Source of the DNA: DATLFP01 sp035540955
GTDB lineage: Bacteria; Actinomycetota; Acidimicrobiia; Acidimicrobiales; CADCSY01
Assembly: GCA_035540955.1 (NCBI GenBank)
Contig: DATLFP010000252.1
Coordinates: forward strand, 72,783 to 136,782
Direction: 5' to 3'
Length of the DNA stretch: 64,000 nt
The translations under genes and the position numbers were made by a program. Position 1 is the stretch's first letter. Each line of letters starts with the position of its first letter. Positions 48,893 through 56,215 of the stretch are shown here, one piece after another. Below the pieces are notes generated by a model. The model worked only from the letters and a program-made list of their open reading frames with translations, was not told where the DNA came from and did not search any database.

Positions 48893-50369
48893 CGACCAGC
48901 GCATGTACCGCTTCGACCTGCTTGACCGCACCGGTGTGTTCCTTGGCTTCGGGCTGGTCCAGCTGGCCGTGCTCGGCGTCGGTGCGCTCGCGTCGACCAT
49001 GGCCGTCACGAGCGGCCTGTCGCTGCCAGTGGCCGCCACGCCGGTGATGCTCGCCGCAGGACTCGCCCTCGGCCGCGTGCGCGGCGAACGTCTGGTTGAC
49101 CTCGTTCCGGTGGTCGCCCGCTGGGTAGCCGGTCGGCGGCGGCGCCGGTGGCTCGCACCGCTCCATCTGCTGAACCCGGACGCCGTGAGCGACCAGCAGC
49201 CGACGCTGCCGCCGTTCCTCGCCGGTCTCCACCTTCTCGAGGCGCCCGGCGACTGGGGGCGTCTCGCCGGAGCCGGTGTCGTGCACGACACCGACACCGC
49301 TGCGATGTCCGCGGTCGTGCGTGTCCGTGGCCAGGACTTCGCGCTCGCACCGCGCGACGAGCAGGTGCGGCTGCTCGCCGGCTGGGGTGACGTCCTCGCC
49401 GGCTTCGCCACCGAGCGAGGCGCGGTCGCCCGCCTGTCGTGGACCGACTTCACCACCCCGACTGGGATGCGCGACCACCTCACCTGGCTCGCCTCCCAAC
49501 CGACCACGGCATCGGAGGCATCCGAGTCCTACCGGGAGCTGTTGCACGGCACGGGCGCGCTCAGCGCCGGCCACGACGTCCTCGTGACCGTCACCGTCAC
49601 CCGCGAGCGCCTGACCGGTACCCGCAACCGCGCCGACGTCGACGAGCGACTCCTCGCCGTGCTCGGCAAGGCCGTCGACACCTTGGTGCGCGGGCTGCGC
49701 ACCGCCGGCCTCCTCGCCGAGGACCCGCTGACCGCCGGGGAGCTCGCCGCTGTGCTGCGCGGCCGGCTCGACCCGGTGCGCATGCGCAAGGCGTCGACCG
49801 GTTCGCTCGCCGAGCGCCTCGGCCTCGTCCAACCTGCCAACGCCGGGCCGATGGCGGTCGACGTGGAGTGGAGTCGTCTGCGGACCGACGGCGCCTGGCA
49901 CCGCACGTACTGGATCGCCGAATGGCCGCGCCTGACGCAGCACCCCGACTGGATGGAGCCGGTTCTTGCGTTCGTCGGCACCGGCTCACGCACCCTCACG
50001 GTGCTGTTCGAACCGGTGGCACCGTCGGCATCTCGACGACGCGTCGACCGGGACTCCATCAAGCTCGACACCGACGCGACGACTCGTTCGGAACGTGGAC
50101 GGCGAGTCGACGCCGGTCACCGGCGCCTGCAGGCCGCGGTCGCCGAACGCGAAGCCGAGCTCGTCGCCGGCTACGCCGAAGTCACCTACGCCGGCCTCGT
50201 CACCGTCACCGCCGAGGACGACGCGTCGCTGCGCGCCGCGTGCGACGAGTGCGAGCAGGTCGCGCGTGAACACGGTCTCGAGCTGCGACCACTCGACGGC
50301 CGCCACGACATCGCGTTCGCCGCCGCCCTTCCGCTCGGTCTCGGCCTCGCCCGGACGTGGGTGGCGTGA
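48879..50369 (+). CDS. SCO6880-family transfer protein (PrgI-like)
   Basis: 496 residues. R-M-Y-R-F-D-L-L-D-R-T-G-V-F-L-G-F, then two adjacent membrane helices with short basic loops (about 25-65), are the SCO6880/PrgI-type opening. A large cytoplasmic region follows, resembling the N-terminal part of VirB4. In Streptomyces this gene lies directly before the VirB4-type ATPase, as it does here. Confidence 0.85.
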   Translation: MANRDDQRMYRFDLLDRTGVFLGFGLVQLAVLGVGALASTMAVTSGLSLPVAATPVMLAAGLALGRVRGERLVDLVPVVARWVAGRRRRRWLAPLHLLNPDAVSDQQPTLPPFLAGLHLLEAPGDWGRLAGAGVVHDTDTAAMSAVVRVRGQDFALAPRDEQVRLLAGWGDVLAGFATERGAVARLSWTDFTTPTGMRDHLTWLASQPTTASEASESYRELLHGTGALSAGHDVLVTVTVTRERLTGTRNRADVDERLLAVLGKAVDTLVRGLRTAGLLAEDPLTAGELAAVLRGRLDPVRMRKASTGSLAERLGLVQPANAGPMAVDVEWSRLRTDGAWHRTYWIAEWPRLTQHPDWMEPVLAFVGTGSRTLTVLFEPVAPSASRRRVDRDSIKLDTDATTRSERGRRVDAGHRRLQAAVAEREAELVAGYAEVTYAGLVTVTAEDDASLRAACDECEQVAREHGLELRPLDGRHDIAFAAALPLGLGLARTWVA

Positions 50370-51688
50370 TGCATCTCCGTCGCCGAACGCTGCGCGTGCC
50401 GCGCCACCGCGGCACGACCGCCCACATCTGCTCCGTCTATCCCTTCAGCGTCGCCGCCGGACTCGGTCACCGGGGTGTCTACGTCGGCACCGACCTCCTC
50501 ACCGGCGGTGGTGCGTTTTGCTGGGACCCGTTCGAGGCCTACGACCAGCGCCTGACGACCAACCCCAACACCTGGGTCCTGGGCGAGCCGGGCAACGGCA
50601 AGTCGGCGTTGGTGAAGACACTGCTCTACCGCATGGCCGGCATCTGGAGCGGCGAGCGGCGCCGGTTCGTCGCCATCTGCGACCCCAAGGGGGAATACGT
50701 CGGGCTGGCCGACGCGCTCGGCCTGCCGGTCGTGCGACTCGCCCCGGGCGGGACGACGCGGCTCAACCCCCTCGACCCCGGACCGACCACCGACGCCGAC
50801 GACGTGGAGCGCCGTGTCCTGCACCAGGTGGCCATGGTGAATGCGCTGGTAGCCACCATCCTCGCCCGGCCACTCGACCCGCTCGAGGACGCCATCACCT
50901 TCGCCGCCGTCGACCATCTGGCGCGCGCGTGCATCGCACCGACGCTCGCCGACGTCGCCAAGCTGCTCACCGATCCGCCGGGCAGCGTCGCCGAGCGCGT
51001 CAACCGCCCTGCGTCACAGGTTGCCCGCGACGCCGAGACGATCGTCTACGCCCTCGACAAGCTGCTCACGCGTTCGCTGCGCGGCATGTTCGACGGCGCC
51101 TCGACGCTGCGCATCGACTGGGACGGCCCGGGCGTTGTGCTCGACCTATCCGCCGTCCACCACGACCCCGACGCGCTGCCCCTCGTCATGGTCGCTGCCA
51201 CCGCTTGGCTTCAGGCGCTCATGGCATCGGGCGCGCGTCGCCAGCGCGTCCAAGTCCTCGACGAAGCCTGGTGCCTGCTCGGCACGCGCCACACCGCCAG
51301 CTACCTACAGGCGTGCTGGAAGCTCGGCCGCACCTACGGCACAGCCAACGTCGCCATCGCCCATCGGCCGAGCGATCTCGCCGCCCAAGCCGACGACGGC
51401 ACGGCCACTGCGAAGATCGCCGCCGGTCTGCTCGCCGACACGGCCACGAAGATCGTGCTCCGGCAGGCGCCCGACCAGCTCACCGCCGTCGGCGAGCTCA
51501 TCGGCCTCACGCCAGCCGAGCGCGGCGTCGTCGGCCACCTCGTACGCGGGCGCGCCCTCTGGAAGGTCGGCGCCCACACCGCGGTCGCGCAGCACCACCT
51601 CGCCCCACGCGAGCACGCCATCTGCGACACCGACCAGTCCATGCGGGCGACCGACGTGGAGGAGCCCATCGGTGCGCTACGACCGTGA
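50369..51688 (+). CDS. VirB4-type conjugation ATPase
   Basis: 439 residues, ATG sharing one base with the preceding stop. Walker A L-G-E-P-G-N-G-K-S at 71-79, Walker B R-V-Q-V-L-D-E-A-W-C-L-L and C-D-P-K-G-E-Y after strand 2. Its N-terminal half appears to be supplied by the separate SCO6880-type gene, which explains the short length against full VirB4 (about 800). It energises substrate transfer or pilus biogenesis. Confidence 0.88.
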   Translation: MHLRRRTLRVPRHRGTTAHICSVYPFSVAAGLGHRGVYVGTDLLTGGGAFCWDPFEAYDQRLTTNPNTWVLGEPGNGKSALVKTLLYRMAGIWSGERRRFVAICDPKGEYVGLADALGLPVVRLAPGGTTRLNPLDPGPTTDADDVERRVLHQVAMVNALVATILARPLDPLEDAITFAAVDHLARACIAPTLADVAKLLTDPPGSVAERVNRPASQVARDAETIVYALDKLLTRSLRGMFDGASTLRIDWDGPGVVLDLSAVHHDPDALPLVMVAATAWLQALMASGARRQRVQVLDEAWCLLGTRHTASYLQACWKLGRTYGTANVAIAHRPSDLAAQADDGTATAKIAAGLLADTATKIVLRQAPDQLTAVGELIGLTPAERGVVGHLVRGRALWKVGAHTAVAQHHLAPREHAICDTDQSMRATDVEEPIGALRP

Positions 51689-52754
51689 CGAGCTCCTCGA
51701 CCGAACCGACCTCGCCGCCCTTGCCGACGAGCTGCTCGGCTCTCACGTCGGCAACGGCCGCAACGCCCGCTGGCCCAGCCCGGTGCCGAACCACCCGCAG
51801 ACCGGGCGCACTCCGCCGATGAGCATCTTCGTCGACCACCGCGGCCTCGAACGCTGGACCTGCTTCGCCACCGGCGAGAGCGGCACTGCGATCGACCTCG
51901 TCGCTGTGGCGACCGGTCGCAGCGTCGGCGACGCGATGGCTTGGCTCGCCGAACGAGCCCGCCTCGACCTACCGGCGCCCGAACGCCCGCCGCCCCGCCG
52001 CCGGCCACCGCCCCGACCGCAGCTCCGAGAGCCATCGCATGCGCTGCGTGCCTACGTTGAGGCGTGCGAGCGTCTCCTGTGGAAGCCGGCCGGTAGCGCG
52101 ATCCGACAGTGGCTGGTCGAGGCGCGAGGTCTGGACCAGGAGGTGCTCCGTCACAACCGGGTCGGTGCCGATCCCGGCCCTCGCGGCCTCCACCGCCCGA
52201 AGGGACTCCCGCGCTTCGGTCCTGCCGCAGTGCTTCCCGCGCTGGACGCCGAGCGCGAGCCCGTCTATCTGCAAGCCCGCTACCTGCGACCACCGAGGGA
52301 CCGCGGCAAGTACGACAACCCGACTGCGGCGCACGGCGCCAACCCGCGACTGACGCGCGTCGACCCCGTCGCCCACGCCAGCGGTGGCCCGACCATCGTC
52401 ACCGAGGGCATGCCGGATGCGCTCGCCGCGGCGACCGCCGGCTACCGGGCGGTGGCGATCCTCGGCGCCGGATTGCCCGACCGGCGCGTGGCCGAGCGAC
52501 TGGCGAAGCGGGAGGGCCTTCTCGTCATCGCCTTCGACGCCGACGACGCCGGCCGTGCTGGAGCGAGCCGGTTGCGAGAGCTGCTCACCGTCGCCGGGCG
52601 GACGGATGTGATCGACGTCGACCCACCGACCGCCGACCTGAACACCTGGCTGATCGATCGAGGCCGAGCGCCCTTCACGTTGCAACTGCGGATGGCGATC
52701 GGGTTCAGAGCGACCGGGATCGCTCGTGGGGGCTGTGGCCGTTCGATCGCCTGA
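51672..52754 (+). CDS. Primase-like protein with Toprim domain and worn zinc finger
   Basis: 360 residues, GTG 17 bases inside the preceding gene. The N-terminal CHC2-like finger region keeps P-P-M-S-I-F...W-T-C-F-A-T-G-E-S-G-T-A-I-D-L-V but lacks most zinc ligands. The Toprim domain has T-E-G-M-P-D-A-L-A-A and A-F-D-A-D-D-A-G-R-A-G, the acidic catalytic pattern. It may prime replication of the excised or transferred element. Last gene of the transfer operon. Confidence 0.8.
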   Translation: MRYDRDELLDRTDLAALADELLGSHVGNGRNARWPSPVPNHPQTGRTPPMSIFVDHRGLERWTCFATGESGTAIDLVAVATGRSVGDAMAWLAERARLDLPAPERPPPRRRPPPRPQLREPSHALRAYVEACERLLWKPAGSAIRQWLVEARGLDQEVLRHNRVGADPGPRGLHRPKGLPRFGPAAVLPALDAEREPVYLQARYLRPPRDRGKYDNPTAAHGANPRLTRVDPVAHASGGPTIVTEGMPDALAAATAGYRAVAILGAGLPDRRVAERLAKREGLLVIAFDADDAGRAGASRLRELLTVAGRTDVIDVDPPTADLNTWLIDRGRAPFTLQLRMAIGFRATGIARGGCGRSIA

Positions 52755-52767
52755 CCTGCTTCAGGCG
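52748..52767. terminator. Compact bidirectional hairpin at the primase-brxHI junction
   Basis: CGCCTGA (52748-52754) and TCAGGCG (52761-52767) pair perfectly over a six-base loop. Each arm contains the stop codon of one of the convergent genes. Confidence 0.55.
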
Positions 52768-54884
52768 AGGACCGCGCTGTGGATGGTCTCTTGGAGCGCG
52801 GCCCGGGCGTTGCGTCGATCGTCGAGCCGTGCGCTCACGACTCGGATGGCCATCTCGCGCGGTAGGCACTCGGAGAACTTGAGGCCGTCGATGGCATCCG
52901 GCACTACGGCGTCGCTCAGTGACACCTCGTCGAGGTCGGTGGTGGACGCTGCTTCTCGGAGCGCGTCGACGGTGACCGACGGATCGAGCGTCACCGTGAG
53001 GTTGTCGCGGGCGGACACCTCGGTCCGCAGCGACCGGAGCGCGGTTCCGAGCCACGCGTTGGCGAGGAGCCCCGCGAACGTCCACCACCTGAGTCGGCCC
53101 TTCTCGTCGCGCACAAGCGTGGTCGCACCCGAGCGGACCCAGGAATGGGCGTCGCGCAGCTCGTCGAGATGGGCGATCGCGCGCTTGCTCAAGATGACGT
53201 GCGGCGGGTTCTCACCGGCGAGCACCTCGCGTATCGAACGACAGACCACGGCACCGAGCGGCTGCGCGGTCCCGAACCACCGGGCCGTCCCGGGTCGATC
53301 GCTGGGCACGACGTGCACGATCCGACGCGACCAGTCGACGTGGGTGATCTGCCATGGACGCCCGCCGAGGAGCAGGACGCTGGCGCCGCCGGCGGCCTTG
53401 TCCGGGTCACGCAGCTGGAGCGCCTCGTCGGGAACGAGGCCGATCTCGGTGCGCCCGTGGCGAACGGAGAACACCGGCGGCGAGGTGAACACCGAGACGA
53501 GGTCCAGGAAGTGCTGTCGTCCGAAGGCGGCTTCGCCCTCGCCGCCGATGCCGAGCACGCCCTGGTCTTCGGCGAGCATCCCGCTTCCGACGAGATGAGC
53601 GGTGATCTCGGGGACTGCGGCGGCGGTTTCGTCTCCCAGGACGAACGGCTCGCCCAGCCAACGCGGCCACACGTGCCGTCCGATCCCGCCCTCTTGCAGC
53701 GTGATGGCGAGGCACTGCTGGGCGGCGATGTGCAGGGGCAGGGCGGGAGCCACAACCGGTTCGACGAACCCGTCGGCCCAGGCACGCAAGAGGCCGGCGG
53801 TCTGGAGCAGCGCGGCGTCGTCGGTCGAGAGGAAGAGTGCGTTGCGGGCTGTCCCAGGACGCCGGCCCGTCCGTCCGAGACGTTGCAGGAAGGAGGCGAC
53901 GGTTCCGGGCGCGTCGATCTGGATGACACGGTCGAGATCGCCAACGTCGATGCCCAGCTCGAGGGTGCTGGTCGCGACGATGACGCAGTCGCGTCCCTGT
54001 GCGAACGCGTCCTCGGCTCGGCGCCGCTCGTCACGCCCAAGCGAGCCGTGTGAAACGAACACCTCGACCTCGTGGTCGCGCAGCGCGGTCGCGAGGCGCT
54101 CGACGCGGGCGCGGCTGTCGACGAACACCAGTCGCTTCTCGCCCCGGTGCAGGCGCGAGATGACGATGGCGGCGTTGTCGAGGCTGCCGACGTGGTCGAG
54201 CGTGACCTCGACGTCGGCGGCCTTCGCCTGGGGGGCGATCACCCGGCCCGGCCCTTCGCACGTCGCGGTCACCCACTGCAGAAGCTCGTCGGGGTTGCCG
54301 ACGGTGGCCGACAGGGCGAGACGCTGCAGCTCACGACCGGCGAGGCGGGTGATGCGCTCCAGCACCGCTTGGAGGTGCCAGCCGCGGTCGTCTCCGGCGA
54401 AGGCGTGCGCTTCGTCGATCACGACGACTCGCAGGTTGGCGAGGAGGCGTTCGTGTTCCACGCGGGGCGAGATGAGGATCGCCTCGAGCGACTCCGGCGT
54501 GGTCAAGAGGATGTCGGGGGGGTCGCGGAGGAGGCGTGACCGTTCGCCGGGGCCGACGTCGCCGTGCCAGAGCCCGCAGCGACGACCGACGAGATCGGCG
54601 TAGTGCTCGAGCCGGACGTGCAGGTTGTTCAGCAGCGCGCGCAGGGGGCAGACGTAGAGGACGGTGAGGCCGTTCCAGTCCTCGGTGAGCATCCGAGACA
54701 GCAGTGGCAGTACGGCCGCCTCGGTCTTCCCGCCGGCGGTGGGCGCGACGAGGACGAGGTGCTCGCCGTCGAGCACCGGTCCGACCGCCGCTTCCTGCAA
54801 GGGGCGCAGGCTGGACCATCCGAGGGTGTTGACGACGTGGTGGACGACGGCGGGGTGCAGCCGGTCGACGGCGGCGTCGGTCAT
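52761..54884 (-). CDS. brxHI: BREX Lhr-like helicase BrxHI
   Basis: 707 residues. Q-motif S-L-R-P-L-Q, Walker A A-P-T-A-G-G-K-T-E at 48-56, V-V-V-I-D-E-A-H-A-F (DEAH box), L-A-L-S-A-T-V-G, and in the second RecA domain V-A-T-S-T-L-E-L-G-I-D-V-G and Q-R-L-G-R-T-G-R. BrxHI helicases occur in type 2 and type 6 BREX. It is the last gene of the minus-strand operon, six bases from brxD. Confidence 0.88.
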   Translation of the reverse strand: MTDAAVDRLHPAVVHHVVNTLGWSSLRPLQEAAVGPVLDGEHLVLVAPTAGGKTEAAVLPLLSRMLTEDWNGLTVLYVCPLRALLNNLHVRLEHYADLVGRRCGLWHGDVGPGERSRLLRDPPDILLTTPESLEAILISPRVEHERLLANLRVVVIDEAHAFAGDDRGWHLQAVLERITRLAGRELQRLALSATVGNPDELLQWVTATCEGPGRVIAPQAKAADVEVTLDHVGSLDNAAIVISRLHRGEKRLVFVDSRARVERLATALRDHEVEVFVSHGSLGRDERRRAEDAFAQGRDCVIVATSTLELGIDVGDLDRVIQIDAPGTVASFLQRLGRTGRRPGTARNALFLSTDDAALLQTAGLLRAWADGFVEPVVAPALPLHIAAQQCLAITLQEGGIGRHVWPRWLGEPFVLGDETAAAVPEITAHLVGSGMLAEDQGVLGIGGEGEAAFGRQHFLDLVSVFTSPPVFSVRHGRTEIGLVPDEALQLRDPDKAAGGASVLLLGGRPWQITHVDWSRRIVHVVPSDRPGTARWFGTAQPLGAVVCRSIREVLAGENPPHVILSKRAIAHLDELRDAHSWVRSGATTLVRDEKGRLRWWTFAGLLANAWLGTALRSLRTEVSARDNLTVTLDPSVTVDALREAASTTDLDEVSLSDAVVPDAIDGLKFSECLPREMAIRVVSARLDDRRNARAALQETIHSAVLA

Positions 54885-54889
54885 GGTGG

Positions 54890-56215
54890 CTACAGGTCGA
54901 GGTCGATGTCGTCGACCGACTCGGCGGCGCGCGCGTTGCGTTCGACCTCGGTCAGCTCGCCGTCGATCAGCGTGAGCTTGTAGTCGCGGCGCGGGTCGAA
55001 CTCGGGGAACTGCTCGACGCGGTCGAGCACATCGCCGACGAGCTTCTTGAGGAACACGCGCGGGGCGACGCCGACCTTGCGCCCGAGCTCACCGGTGACG
55101 GCCTCGGCGAGCACGGCGATGTAGGCGTCGTCGACGTGGGTGGCGATCCGCTCCGCGGCGGCTTGGTCGGCGACGCCCTCCGCGTAGATCTCCCGCACGC
55201 GTCGCCCGACCTCGCCGAGCAGGTCGAGGTCGAAGCCGGGCAGGCGGACCTGCACGGCGCGGGGGTTGTCGAACCGGGCGTCGGTGGTGAAGTCGGTGTG
55301 GAGCCGTTGGGCGAGAGGCGTCAGGCGGTGGATGCCCTGCGGTCCGTCGAAGAACGCGGGGGTGCCGGTGATGACGAGGTACAGGCCGGGGAAGCGCCCG
55401 GCGTCGACCTCGTCGATGAGCTGGCGGAGGGCGTTGAGCGCGCGATCCCTGACGTCACCGCGCACCCGTTGGAGCGTCTCGACCTCGTCGAGCACCAGCA
55501 CGAGGCCAGCGCTCCCGGCGTCGCGGAGCAGCGCGAGGAGTCCTTGCAGGAACGACAGGGCAGCGTCGTGGTCAAGGTCGCCCTTGATCCCGGCCGCTCG
55601 CTTGACGCCGGCAGCCACGTGGGGCTGCCCGCCGAGCCAGGCCAGCAATCCCTCGGCCAGCGCGCTGTCGCCGTCGGCCGCCGCTCGCCGGTAGGCGCGC
55701 AGCACCGCCGAGAACGCCGGAGCGCGCCGGTTGATGTCGGCGAGGCGTTGCTCGGCGAGCTCTTGCGTCGCGGCCAACAACGCGGGTGCGTCGTCCTCCC
55801 GCACGCTGCCGGAGGCAAGCACGTCTTCCTCGAGTACGAAGAACCACGCGTCGACCACCGACCGCAGCGCACCCGCAGCGACGTCCGATGTGCCGAGGCG
55901 TTCGCACAGCCGGCGGTAGACGGTCTCGAGGTGGTGCAGCGGTGTCTCGCCTTCGGAGATCTGGATCTCGCTGGCGGCGAAGCCCTGTTGCTTGGCCCGC
56001 TCGGCGACCCATCGCACGAGGAACGTCTTGCCGGACCCGTACTCACCCCGGATGCACTTGGTGCCGGCACCGCCACGGGCGACGACGTCGAGCTCGGCGT
56101 CGAACGCGGGGGCGAAGCGGTCGATGCCGACGGCGAGCGCGTCGAGCCCGCGCTGGGGAACCGTCCCGCGCCGGAGCGCGTCGATGATCTCCTGTCTACG
56201 CTGCGGCGAGATCAC
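54890..56215 (-). CDS. brxD: BREX ATP-binding protein BrxD
   Basis: 441 residues. It begins I-S-P-Q-R-R-Q-E-I-I-D-A-L-R-R-G-T-V-P-Q-R-G-L, which I recognise from BrxD. Walker A G-E-Y-G-S-G-K-T at 57-64, Walker B L-V-L-V-L-D-E-V-E-T-L, sensor-like Y-L-V-I-T-G-T-P-A-F-F-D. It is an AAA ATPase found together with BrxHI. Its ATG overlaps the pglZ stop. Confidence 0.9.
   Translation of the reverse strand: MISPQRRQEIIDALRRGTVPQRGLDALAVGIDRFAPAFDAELDVVARGGAGTKCIRGEYGSGKTFLVRWVAERAKQQGFAASEIQISEGETPLHHLETVYRRLCERLGTSDVAAGALRSVVDAWFFVLEEDVLASGSVREDDAPALLAATQELAEQRLADINRRAPAFSAVLRAYRRAAADGDSALAEGLLAWLGGQPHVAAGVKRAAGIKGDLDHDAALSFLQGLLALLRDAGSAGLVLVLDEVETLQRVRGDVRDRALNALRQLIDEVDAGRFPGLYLVITGTPAFFDGPQGIHRLTPLAQRLHTDFTTDARFDNPRAVQVRLPGFDLDLLGEVGRRVREIYAEGVADQAAAERIATHVDDAYIAVLAEAVTGELGRKVGVAPRVFLKKLVGDVLDRVEQFPEFDPRRDYKLTLIDGELTEVERNARAAESVDDIDLDL

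Larger units (their letters stand above)
29545..52754. mobile_element. Integrated conjugative-type element (left end seen, right end not seen)
   Basis: It spans the recombinase, regulators, Tad-like pilus operon, type IV secretion module and primase. The five bipartite promoter-like repeats occur only here. The right boundary is unknown: it may be near 52755, where a convergent BREX operon begins, or beyond the window with BREX as cargo. No relaxase or VirD4-type coupling protein is in the visible part. Confidence 0.75.
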
